DNA from: Prevotella sp. P5-92
GTDB taxonomy: Bacteria; Bacteroidota; Bacteroidia; Bacteroidales; Bacteroidaceae
Reading direction: 5' to 3'
Assembly (NCBI RefSeq): GCF_002251245.1
Contig: NZ_NPJG01000125.1
Coordinates: 1-64,000 of the forward strand
DNA length: 64,000 nt
In this document: positions 28,562 through 35,955 of the stretch, in pieces
Numbering within the stretch: the stretch's first letter is position 1
How the letters are laid out: each line of letters begins with the position of its first letter
Position numbers and translations under genes: made by a program
The notes under the pieces: generated by a model
Told to the model about the DNA's origin: nothing
What the model saw: the letters and a program-made list of their open reading frames with translations, nothing else
Databases searched by the model: none

Positions 28562-29074
28562 ATGAATAGAATTTTTGTCTTAATCTTCTCAGCACTGTTG
28601 TCGTTAGGTGTTTCAATCAATGCCAACGGAAAGGAACGTGTCGTTCCCTACAACTATGAACTGTCTGTGGTTCAGGAAGGCAATTCCGCTACTTCAGGAC
28701 ATAAGATTTTCAAGGTTTGGAGTTTTGGAAAGAAGAGCGATCTCACAGAAAAGATTTGTATGCGTAATGCCATTCACGGAATTCTCTTCCGCGGCTTGAC
28801 ATCTGAAGACATGGGTACGCAAGGTAGCGTCTCTGCCCTCGTCCCCGATGGCTACGAGAGCCATCACGACTATTTCGACGCTTTCTTCGCCAGCGGCGAC
28901 TATCTCCAGTTTATCCAGCCAGCAAGCAAGGGCGCACAGCAGGCCGGCGATGTGGTGAAGATGAAGAAAGACTATAAGGTCGGTCTCCTCGTTCAGGTCA
29001 ATCTCTCCGCCCTTCGCAAGCGTCTTGAAAAAGACGGTATCACCAAGGGTGTGAGAAGTCTGTTCAAATTCTAA
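28562..29074 (+). CDS. Secreted LPP20/FlgP-like protein, paralogue A
   Basis: The 170-residue protein has a signal peptide (residues 1-22) and no lipobox. It is similar along its length to the lipoprotein encoded at 31072-31551: both have a MRNA(I/V) helix, an (F)(R/K)G(L/I) turn, a YFD(A/D)FF segment, then a final (V/L)G(L/V)(L/I)(V/E)V strand followed by LR(K/R) and DG. The overall pattern, a beta strand, a helix rich in Ala, then a late strand, resembles the LPP20/FlgP fold, but I rate that as inference. It is third in the operon, 30 bases before the DUF6175 gene. Confidence 0.7.
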   Translation: MNRIFVLIFSALLSLGVSINANGKERVVPYNYELSVVQEGNSATSGHKIFKVWSFGKKSDLTEKICMRNAIHGILFRGLTSEDMGTQGSVSALVPDGYESHHDYFDAFFASGDYLQFIQPASKGAQQAGDVVKMKKDYKVGLLVQVNLSALRKRLEKDGITKGVRSLFKF

Positions 29075-29104
29075 CTCAACTTAAACTCATAAAATCCAAA
29101 AAAT

Positions 29105-30055
29105 ATGAAAAAGTTTTTCCTTGCAGCATTTGCCTGCATAATGACTTTGGTAGCTTATGCACAGACGGCCACTATGCCTACCATCATCGTATTCCCTGAC
29201 GATTCATGGATGAACGACAATGGTTATATGCGCACCTTCAACAACGACGGCGAGACAGAGTATTTGCCAAACTATGGTGACGCTTTCGTGAAGAACCGCG
29301 AAATCACCACAGCAGTTCAGGTCGTGCAGAAGGTTCTGGCGGAAAGAGGTTTCCAGCACGAAGACCTCCAGAATCTACTGAAGGACATGAAGCGTGAACG
29401 CGCCGAAGAGATGGCAAACAGAATGGATGGCGACGGCTTTGACAAGGGCGCCATGGACGAACTCCTGCAACAGGCTCGCCCTGACATCCGTGTGGACATC
29501 GACTTCTCTGTCACTCCTTTCGGTCCACGAAAAAATATCTCTTTCCGCATGAAGGCTGTCGATGCTTACTGCAACGACCAGATTTCTTCGTGCGAAGGTA
29601 TCGTGGAGGGAACTATGGACCCGTTGGATCTTGCTTTCCGTAAGCTGGTAGTAGGAAAGATGGATGAATTTTGTGAGCAGATGGTTACATACTTTCAGGA
29701 CCTTCGCGACAATGGACGTCAGATCACTGTTGTCTTCCGTGCCGCCGACGGTGCCGGCATCGACCTTCTCCGCGATGAGATAGGTGACGACGACGACACT
29801 TACAGCGACTTTCTCTACAACTGGATACGCAAGAATGCCGTAAACCGAGCTGCGAAGAAAGGTCGTCAGACAAAGAAGATGTGTGAGTTCAAAAATGTCC
29901 GCATCCCATTCCTCGATGAAGACATGATGCCTATCGAAGCAGACACATGGGCAAAGGGAATCCGCAAGAAGTTCAAGGCAGAGACCGGCATTAAGATAGG
30001 AAAGGGACAAGGCAATACCCTCGGTCGTGCCAACTTCCTTATAGGCGTTGAATAA
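29105..30055 (+). CDS. Secreted DUF6175 family protein
   Basis: The 316-residue protein begins with a signal peptide (residues 1-20, ending VAYAQ). TIIVFPDDSWMNDNGYM near the N-terminus, the NREITTAVQVVQKVLAERGF helix and the late DTWAKGIRKKFKAETGI segment fit DUF6175 as I remember it from Bacteroidetes. The function is unknown. The middle holds predicted beta strands (IRVDIDFSVTPFG) with an acidic patch GDDDDTYSD. Spacing to both neighbours is short (30 and 16 bases), so it belongs to the same operon. Confidence 0.75.
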   Translation: MKKFFLAAFACIMTLVAYAQTATMPTIIVFPDDSWMNDNGYMRTFNNDGETEYLPNYGDAFVKNREITTAVQVVQKVLAERGFQHEDLQNLLKDMKRERAEEMANRMDGDGFDKGAMDELLQQARPDIRVDIDFSVTPFGPRKNISFRMKAVDAYCNDQISSCEGIVEGTMDPLDLAFRKLVVGKMDEFCEQMVTYFQDLRDNGRQITVVFRAADGAGIDLLRDEIGDDDDTYSDFLYNWIRKNAVNRAAKKGRQTKKMCEFKNVRIPFLDEDMMPIEADTWAKGIRKKFKAETGIKIGKGQGNTLGRANFLIGVE

Positions 30056-30071
30056 AAGAAACGGAAAAAAT

Positions 30072-31055
30072 ATGAACATAAAGAAAATCTTTTCATTGGC
30101 ATTTGCGTCTTTCTCGGCGCTACCGTTGTCAGCACAGATTATGCTGTCTCCATGTTTCGACTCCACAATCGGCGGTCTTACAGACAATAACAAGGCTATC
30201 GTGGAAGGACGTCTGCGCAATGTCATTTCGAGCTGTGGAGCAGAGAGTGGCTATGGCGGACGGTTTGTGCTCGGATGCAAAGTCGCCGCCTTGCAACGCG
30301 AAGTGTCGGGGACGAAGCTCATACAGACTCTTGAAGTCACATTCACTATCGGCGACAATGTGGCGAACGCCTGCTTCGGATCCACTTCCGTGGAATGTTC
30401 AGGCATCGGCAACACTGAAGGCCAGGCAATGACTTCTGCGTTGAAGAACATCAAGGGTGGTCCTCAACTCAGGGATCTTGTCAACGAGGCAAAGTTTCGC
30501 ATCATTGACTACTATGAGAAAAACGGCCGTGGCATCATCATGAAGGCTCGCACCTTGATAACAAACCACAACTGGGAAGCTGCCCTCTTCGAACTGACAC
30601 AGATTCCCCAGGAATGTTCTCACTTTCCCGAAGCCCTCAAGATGATGAACACTGTCTATGAGGCAAACCTCGACCACGACGCGGCACGCATCCTCACGGT
30701 TGCGGAGGCAATGTGGGCGGCAAATCCTTATCCTGAGAATGCGGCAGCAGTCATGGCAACCCTCAGCAGGATTGAGCCCGACGCTGCCTGCTATCCCAAG
30801 GCACAGGCTCTCATCAAACGCGTGGAGACTCGTGTCAAGGCCATCAACGAGCGCGACTACCAAGACCAGAAAGCAATGGAGAAAGCGCAGCTCTCTATGG
30901 AGCGTCGTCGGATGGACACCGCTGCCGACATAGAGAAACGCCGCTTGGCCACTGTTGCTGCAGTAGAGAAGGCGCGCATTGCCGCTTGTCGTGATGTCGC
31001 CGTGGCTTATGCCCGCCGTAAGGTTCAGATAAACAACTACTATCGGAGATGGTAA
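30072..31055 (+). CDS. Secreted protein with C-terminal charged coiled coil
   Basis: The 327-residue protein starts at MNIKKIF (30072); an in-frame start 24 bases upstream would lack a proper signal peptide. The signal ends near LSAQ. Residues about 25-145 form a beta-alpha domain (EGRLRNVISSCGA, EVTFTIGD) that resembles the N-terminal domain of LPP20/CsgG-related envelope proteins. Residues about 150-255 are helical and TPR-like (NHNWEAALFELTQIP). Residues about 258-320 are a charged coiled coil rich in Arg, Lys, Glu and Ala, suited to oligomerisation. Family unknown to me. It is fifth in the operon, with 16-base gaps on both sides. Confidence 0.72.
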   Translation: MNIKKIFSLAFASFSALPLSAQIMLSPCFDSTIGGLTDNNKAIVEGRLRNVISSCGAESGYGGRFVLGCKVAALQREVSGTKLIQTLEVTFTIGDNVANACFGSTSVECSGIGNTEGQAMTSALKNIKGGPQLRDLVNEAKFRIIDYYEKNGRGIIMKARTLITNHNWEAALFELTQIPQECSHFPEALKMMNTVYEANLDHDAARILTVAEAMWAANPYPENAAAVMATLSRIEPDAACYPKAQALIKRVETRVKAINERDYQDQKAMEKAQLSMERRRMDTAADIEKRRLATVAAVEKARIAACRDVAVAYARRKVQINNYYRRW

Positions 31056-31071
31056 TAAAAATATAAACGAT

Positions 31072-31551
31072 ATGAAAAAAATAATATTAAAACTTCTTTG
31101 CTTGACCGCAGCAGGAATAATGTTTACTTCTTGTGGTCCCAAAATCTACACTTCAACGTCTGCCTATCGGCAGCTTGAAACAGAGGTTGTGAAAAACGAC
31201 TTGGACGGTCATCTCACCCTCAAAGTGTATGGAAACGGCATCAACGAAGACGATGCCATCGACCAGGCTATGCGCAATGCTGTCAACGAGGTTACATTCA
31301 AGGGAATCGTAAATGGCAATGGCACAAGGAACGTGCCACCCATCTTCAGTAATCCTAATGTAAAACTCGACAATCAAAACTATTTCGACGACTTCTTCCT
31401 GAGAGACTATCGCAAATATGTGCAAGTTGTGCAAAAAGTTAAAAAGATGAAGGGATTCGGCAGCAGTGAGCGTGTAAACCTCGGTGTCATTCTCGAGGTT
31501 GACATGAACAGACTGCGACGCCATTACCAAAACGATGGACTCCTGAAATAA
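31072..31551 (+). CDS. LPP20/FlgP-like lipoprotein, paralogue B
   Basis: The 159-residue protein has a type II signal peptide with lipobox FTSC (Cys22), so it is probably lipidated. It is a paralogue of the 28562-29074 product, with matching LKVYG, AMRNAVNEVTFKG, YFDDFFL and LGVILEVDMNRLRR segments. The alpha/beta pattern with alanine-rich helix resembles LPP20 lipoproteins such as FlgP. A lipidated and a soluble form of the same domain in one operon suggests they could form a hetero-oligomer at the outer membrane; this is inference. It is sixth in the operon, 46 bases before the last gene. Confidence 0.75.
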   Translation: MKKIILKLLCLTAAGIMFTSCGPKIYTSTSAYRQLETEVVKNDLDGHLTLKVYGNGINEDDAIDQAMRNAVNEVTFKGIVNGNGTRNVPPIFSNPNVKLDNQNYFDDFFLRDYRKYVQVVQKVKKMKGFGSSERVNLGVILEVDMNRLRRHYQNDGLLK

Positions 31552-31597
31552 GTTTCAATTTTCTCAAATTATTAATTAACATCAATTTTTTTTTAAC

Positions 31598-32341
31598 ATG
31601 AAAAATCTTTTTAAAATGATGTTGCTAATTGCGACAGTGATTTTTGGGTCGATGGTAATGTACTCATGCACTACCGAAGACGACGAAAATGAGAATGGCG
31701 GTGAGGACGGTGGAGATACTCCTTCGCAGATTCAAGGCCCGAAATGGGTATTAGTGGATGTTTTGGCTCCAGATATCACAGAAGAAGATATCAGGATGGC
31801 TAATAATTCCATTAGTGTTTATAAAGTCGATAGTGTGAAAGTAGTAGCTAAAAAAACAAGCTTCAGTGGCTACTATGGCGAGTCGGTTGATGAGCGTGGT
31901 GGCGCATGGGCTGGAGGATATTACCTGTTCTGTTTTGAAATCACCCAAATACCTCAGGAGCTTGAGGGCGGTGGCAAAATAACCCTCTACAACAAGGCAA
32001 CTCTGCCAAAACATTACGGTGCTAAATATGATGATAATGATTATATACAATGGCATTATTACCATTGCGAGTGCTGGGTGGATTGTAGAATAGATGGCAA
32101 TAAGATTCGTGTTCCCGAAGGAGAATGGGACAAGTGTGGAGGCTATAACGTGCCACTCGTACAGATGAATAACAACGAACCTGACATCTACGAAAGCGAG
32201 GCAACGATTATCGGTGATGTGCCAGAGGGAAGAAAGGCGGGAGATAAAATAAAATTAATAATAAGTGTCAAAAGTGGTCAAACTATTCCAATCTATGACA
32301 AATGGATGGAGGTCACATACACTTACGAGTGGAAAGAATGA
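31598..32341 (+). CDS. Lipoprotein with acidic Asp/Glu/Gly linker
   Basis: The 247-residue protein has a lipoprotein signal (MKNLFKMM...MYSC, Cys24) followed by TTEDDENENGGEDGGDT. An acidic stretch right after the lipidated Cys matches the known Bacteroidetes lipoprotein export signal that sends lipoproteins to the cell surface. The remainder is beta-rich (GGYYLFCFEITQIP, DCRIDGNKIRVPEG, IPIYDKWMEVTYTYEW) with no recognised domain. Codon and base use looks more AT-rich than in the flanking genes. It is the last gene of the operon; a possible gene remnant and a terminator follow. It may be the surface-exposed part of the system. Confidence 0.72.
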   Translation: MKNLFKMMLLIATVIFGSMVMYSCTTEDDENENGGEDGGDTPSQIQGPKWVLVDVLAPDITEEDIRMANNSISVYKVDSVKVVAKKTSFSGYYGESVDERGGAWAGGYYLFCFEITQIPQELEGGGKITLYNKATLPKHYGAKYDDNDYIQWHYYHCECWVDCRIDGNKIRVPEGEWDKCGGYNVPLVQMNNNEPDIYESEATIIGDVPEGRKAGDKIKLIISVKSGQTIPIYDKWMEVTYTYEWKE

Positions 32342-32483
32342 CAAAAAATACAAAAACTACTGTCGAGGCGTAGGTCAGTTCCGCGAGGAGCATGGCCGCG
32401 CCACGACCTATCTCACCTTCCTCATCTGCGCCCTCTTGCTAAGTGCCCTACTCTATGTTGCCTATTGGATTAGCATGAAGTGA
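32342..32483 (+). pseudogene. Possible gene remnant with one membrane helix
   Basis: The reading frame that ends at 32483 encodes, after 32342, VGQFREEHGRATTYLTF and a hydrophobic helix (about 20 residues) before the stop. The only in-frame ATGs upstream lie inside the preceding lipoprotein gene (32265), so a natural start is missing. It could be the tail of a lost gene or a small membrane protein with an unusual start. Support is weak. Confidence 0.3.
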
Positions 32484-32562
32484 GAAGAAACAGATAAAAA
32501 TTCATACACATTATTTATATATGACGAAAGTCATCGTCGAATGGTAAATATTGATAAAATCG

Positions 32563-32600
32563 ATAGGGCGTGTCAGATTCTTTTGACACACCCTATTTTG
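32563..32600 (+). terminator. Terminator of the accessory operon
   Basis: ATAGGGCGTGTCA (32563-32575) pairs with TGACACACCCTAT (32584-32596) with one mismatch, followed by TTTTG. It is the only clear intrinsic terminator after the lipoprotein gene. Confidence 0.75.
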
Positions 32601-32723
32601 ATATGATGTTACAATTTTTTATGATTTTGGATTTGGTAGTTGATATTATTCTTGGAAATAAAAAAAAGGGCGGTGTACAACGCTTTGTACCCTACCCTTT
32701 TAAAAATTAATAAGACTATGGAG

Positions 32724-32808
32724 CGGAGAGAGAGGGATTCGAACCCCCGGTGCCTCTCAGCACGACGGTTTTCAAGACCGTTGTAATCGACCACTCTACC
32801 ATCTCTCC
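32724..32808 (-). tRNA. tRNA-Ser (anticodon TGA)
   Basis: The minus strand folds as a class II tRNA: acceptor GGAGAGA pairs with TCTCTCC, the anticodon loop is CTTGAAA (anticodon TGA) on an ACGGT/ACCGT stem, a long variable arm is present, and the T-arm contains GGTTCGAATCC. The discriminator is G, as in serine tRNAs. CCA is not encoded. Its promoter lies at 32847-32876. Confidence 0.97.
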
Positions 32809-32846
32809 TTTGAGAGGAACAACAGCGTTGTGTCTCAATTGCGGTG

Positions 32847-32878
32847 CAAAGGTACTGACTTTTTTCCTATTCTCCAAA
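32847..32878 (-). promoter_or_regulatory. Promoter of tRNA-Ser
   Basis: On the minus strand TTG and TACCTTTG (32847-32854) are 20 bases apart. The -33 region TTTGGAGAATAGGAAAAA (32861-32878) is almost identical to that of the SRP RNA promoter at 35826-35843. Confidence 0.75.
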
Positions 32879-32958
32879 TTTTTCGGCAACTTTTTTCGCA
32901 AAAAGTGTATTTTCCGCCCTTTTATGCACCCAAAAGGTGATGTTTTACGGCGTTTTCT

Positions 32959-32988
32959 TTGCTATTTCGTGCAATATGTGTAATTTTG
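32959..32988 (+). promoter_or_regulatory. Promoter of mutS2
   Basis: TTG (32959-32961), 19 bases, then TAATTTTG (32981-32988). The start codon is at 32993, only 4 bases past the -7 box, so the mRNA should be leaderless or nearly so. Confidence 0.75.
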
Positions 32989-32992
32989 CACC

Positions 32993-35548
32993 ATGATTTA
33001 TCCAAAGAATTTTGAAAGCAAAATAGGCTTCGACGAGATAAGAACAATAATAAGAAGCCATTGCCTCTCTAACATGGGGAAAGAGAAAAACGACGCCACC
33101 ATGGTGTCGGCAGACATAGATGAGATAAACGAAAGACTGGCTCAGACAAGGGAGTTCAGACGGTTGACGGAAGAACATGACGACTTCCCTCTGAACTTCT
33201 TCTTCGACGTAAGAGAATCGGTGGCAAGAATAAGACTCGAAGGCACTCACCTGGAGGAAGCAGAACTGTTTGACTTGCGACGATCGATGGAGACCATAGA
33301 ACAGATGGTGAGATTCCTGAGGCGGACAGAAGGCGACGAAGACACTTCGTTTCCCTACCCCGCCCTCGCAAGGATGACAGACGACGTACAGACTTTCCCA
33401 AACATCATAAGGAGCATTGACCGAATACTTGACAAGTTCGGACGAATAAAGGATAATGCCTCCGACCATCTCTTCAACGTGAGACAAGAGCTGGCCCGAA
33501 CAGAAGGGAGCATCTCACGCACCTTAAACAGCATTCTGCGTGCCGCCCAAAGCGACGGACTCGTGGATAAGGACGTCGCCCCCACGATGAGGGACGGCCG
33601 ACTCGTAATACCCGTCGCTCCGGCATTGAAAAAGAAAATTAAAGGCATTGTACACGACGAGTCGGCAACGGGAAAAACGGTGTTTGTAGAACCAGCGGAA
33701 GTGGTGGAAGCAAACAACAAGGTGAGGGAACTGGAGGCTGAAGAGAGAAGGGAGATAATCAGAATACTCACTGCCATATCGACGGAGATAAGACCTTACG
33801 TAAAGGAGATACTGCACTCGTATGTGTTTATGGGTAATATAGATTATGTACGCGCGAAAGCGGAAACGGCAAAGGAGATGAAAGCCATCGAGCCCACGGT
33901 GGAACGACGTCCGCATATAGACTGGATAGAGGCTCGCCATCCGCTCCTGGAACGTTCGCTGAACAAACAGGGAAAGACCGTGGTGCCACTGGAAATCACT
34001 CTCACCGACGAGAAACGAATACTGATAATATCGGGACCGAACGCCGGTGGCAAGTCGGTATGCCTGAAAACGGTGGGACTGGTGCAATACATGTTGCAAT
34101 GCGGCATCTCAGTACCTATGAGCGAGAGATCGAAGGCCGGCGTGTTTGCCAATATCATGATAGATATCGGAGACGAACAGAGCATAGCCGACGACCTCAG
34201 CACATACTCAAGCCACCTTATGAACATGAAGAACATGATGAGACAGGCCAACGGAAAGACTCTCCTGCTAATAGACGAGTTTGGAGGCGGTACCGAACCA
34301 AATATCGGCGGAGCCATAGCCGAAAGCGTACTCAAACAGTTCTGCAAGAAAAAGGCTTACGGCATAATCACCACCCACTACCAGAACCTCAAGCATTTCG
34401 CCGACAGCAACCAGGGAGTGATTAACGGTGCCATGCTCTACGACCGACACGAGATGAGGGCACTGTTCCAACTGGCAATAGGACAGCCTGGCTCGTCGTT
34501 CGCCATAGAAATTGCAAGGAAGACGGGAATACCTGAGGAGGTAATCGCCGACGCATCGGAAATAGTGGGAAGCGAATATATCCAAAGCGACAAATACCTG
34601 CAAGACATAGTGCGCGACAAACGATACTGGGAAGGAAAACGACAGACTATACACCAACACGAAAAGACGCTCGAACAGAAAATAGCTCACTACGAACACG
34701 AACTGCAAGAGCTGGAACGCAGCCGAAAGGAGATAATACGCCGGGCGAAAGAGCAGGCAGAGGACATCTTCCGCGAAGGAAACAAACGGATAGAAAACGC
34801 CATTAGAGAAATCAGAGAACAACAGGCTGAGAAAGAGGCTACTAAACGTATTCGCGAAGAGCTGAAGGCTTTTGAAGACGGAGTGCGCGAAGCTGGAGGA
34901 AAGGATTCTTCCGACGAGATGATAGAGCGGAAGATGAAACAGATACAAGAACGCCACGAACGAAAGAAGAAACGCAAGGAAGAAAAGCTAAAGAACGAAG
35001 GCAACACGCAGGAAAAGAAACCGACACTATTCGAACAACTCACAGCCGGGAAACCGCAGAAAGAGGAATTCGAAAAGGGCGACACGGTAAGAATAAAAGG
35101 CCTTACCACAGTGGGAAAAATCGAATCCACCGACGGAAAAATGGCAACAATTGTCTTCGGCGACATGAGGACAAAAATGAGACTCGAACGACTCGAAAAG
35201 GCTAAAGCCAACACCTCTGTAGATAAAAACGAAGACCGTAAACAACAACTGGGCTTCGCCGTGAGCCAGCAGACTCGCTCTGCCATAGACTCGCGCAAAC
35301 TCAACTTCAAACAGGACATCGACGTTCGTGGAATGCGCGGAGACGAGGCCCTAAACGCCGTGATGTATTTCATCGACGATGCCATCCTGGTAGGCATGAG
35401 CCGAGTGCGCATCCTACATGGCACTGGCACCGGAGCACTGCGACAGATAATACGGCAATACCTCGCCTCGGTACCAAACGTAAAGTCGTTCCGAGACGAA
35501 CATGTACAGTTTGGCGGGGCAGGAATAACCGTAGTGGAACTGGAATAG
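32993..35548 (+). CDS. mutS2: Endonuclease/ATPase MutS2
   Basis: The 851-residue protein has the MutS core domains without the mismatch-reading N-terminus. Walker A GPNAGGKS ends at Ser355, Walker B LLIDEFGGG is at about 425-433, a long coiled coil covers about 515-665, and a C-terminal Smr nuclease domain covers about 775-851 (DVRGMRGDEALN, HGTGTGALR). MutS2 is linked to suppression of recombination and, in Bacillus, to rescue of collided ribosomes. The Smr domain retains the DxR and HGxGxG features. It is monocistronic between the tRNA-Ser promoter and a terminator at 35578-35608. Its promoter is so close that the mRNA is probably leaderless. Confidence 0.96.
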   Translation: MIYPKNFESKIGFDEIRTIIRSHCLSNMGKEKNDATMVSADIDEINERLAQTREFRRLTEEHDDFPLNFFFDVRESVARIRLEGTHLEEAELFDLRRSMETIEQMVRFLRRTEGDEDTSFPYPALARMTDDVQTFPNIIRSIDRILDKFGRIKDNASDHLFNVRQELARTEGSISRTLNSILRAAQSDGLVDKDVAPTMRDGRLVIPVAPALKKKIKGIVHDESATGKTVFVEPAEVVEANNKVRELEAEERREIIRILTAISTEIRPYVKEILHSYVFMGNIDYVRAKAETAKEMKAIEPTVERRPHIDWIEARHPLLERSLNKQGKTVVPLEITLTDEKRILIISGPNAGGKSVCLKTVGLVQYMLQCGISVPMSERSKAGVFANIMIDIGDEQSIADDLSTYSSHLMNMKNMMRQANGKTLLLIDEFGGGTEPNIGGAIAESVLKQFCKKKAYGIITTHYQNLKHFADSNQGVINGAMLYDRHEMRALFQLAIGQPGSSFAIEIARKTGIPEEVIADASEIVGSEYIQSDKYLQDIVRDKRYWEGKRQTIHQHEKTLEQKIAHYEHELQELERSRKEIIRRAKEQAEDIFREGNKRIENAIREIREQQAEKEATKRIREELKAFEDGVREAGGKDSSDEMIERKMKQIQERHERKKKRKEEKLKNEGNTQEKKPTLFEQLTAGKPQKEEFEKGDTVRIKGLTTVGKIESTDGKMATIVFGDMRTKMRLERLEKAKANTSVDKNEDRKQQLGFAVSQQTRSAIDSRKLNFKQDIDVRGMRGDEALNAVMYFIDDAILVGMSRVRILHGTGTGALRQIIRQYLASVPNVKSFRDEHVQFGGAGITVVELE

Positions 35549-35577
35549 ACAGCGAAAAACAGAATAAAACACGAAAA

Positions 35578-35608
35578 AAAAGGAACCCCAAAAGGAGTTC
35601 CTTTTTCT
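35578..35608. terminator. Bidirectional terminator between mutS2 and tRNA-Thr
   Basis: AAAGGAACCCC pairs with GGAGTTCCTTT with one mismatch, followed by T on the plus strand and preceded by A-rich sequence that reads as T on the minus strand. It can end both mutS2 and the SRP RNA/tRNA-Thr transcript. Confidence 0.75.
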
Positions 35609-35617
35609 TTCATCGTG

Positions 35618-35691
35618 AGCCTCTTGTCGGATTCGAACCAACGACCCCGAGATTACAAATCACGTGCTCTGGCCAACTGAGCTAAAGAGGC
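35618..35691 (-). tRNA. tRNA-Thr (anticodon TGT)
   Basis: The minus strand gives a 74-base tRNA: acceptor GCCTCTT with AAGAGGC, D-arm AGCTCAGTTGGCCAGAGC, anticodon loop TTTGTAA (TGT) and T-arm GTTGGTTCGAATCCGAC. One T-T mismatch is present in the anticodon stem (CGTGA with TCTCG). Discriminator T. CCA is not encoded. The SRP RNA gene ends about 4 bases upstream, so the two are probably co-transcribed. Confidence 0.95.
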
Positions 35692-35695
35692 GGGT

Positions 35696-35800
35696 GGGCA
35701 AGCTACTTACATCGCGCCGCTACAACCAACTACCTTTGCTACGTTCCCGTCCTGGAGGATTCGAAGGGAGCTGGCCGTGCAAGACTTACCCATGTCTTAG
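35696..35800 (-). ncRNA. ffs: Signal recognition particle RNA (small bacterial type)
   Basis: The minus strand has CCAGGACGGGAACGTAGCA at the apex of a rod-like fold, matching SRP helix 8: CAGG on the 5' side, a GGGAAC apical loop and AGCA on the 3' side. The ends GGGTAAG and CTTGCCC close the rod. It binds Ffh and targets membrane proteins. A promoter box TACCTTTG lies at 35812-35819. The 5' end is approximate, inferred from the promoter. It lies directly upstream of tRNA-Thr. Confidence 0.85.
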
Positions 35801-35811
35801 TTTTGCGGGTG

Positions 35812-35843
35812 CAAAGGTACACAAATTTTTCCTAATCTCCAAA
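35812..35843 (-). promoter_or_regulatory. Promoter of SRP RNA and tRNA-Thr
   Basis: On the minus strand TTG (35840-35842) and TACCTTTG (35812-35819) are 20 bases apart. The upstream element TTTGGAGATTAGGAAAAA (35826-35843) differs at one base from the tRNA-Ser promoter. Confidence 0.75.
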
Positions 35844-35913
35844 CAAATCCCGATAAAATTGTGTTTTTTCTTCTTTTTTCTGAAAAACCTCACGCGATAT
35901 CGTATTTTTTTTG

Positions 35914-35921
35914 TACCTTTG
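35914..35921 (+). promoter_or_regulatory. -7 box of the DUF4199 gene
   Basis: TACCTTTG, about 35 bases before the ATG at 35956. No -33 TTG at standard spacing. Confidence 0.55.
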
Positions 35922-35955
35922 TACTCTGAAATTATATAAATAAGGTATTACGACA

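Noticed and set aside
24989..32341. Mobile island around the accessory operon
   Set aside because: No integrase, transposase, direct-repeat target site or tRNA insertion scar was found; tRNA-Ser at 32724 is intact and I saw no duplicate of its 3' end.
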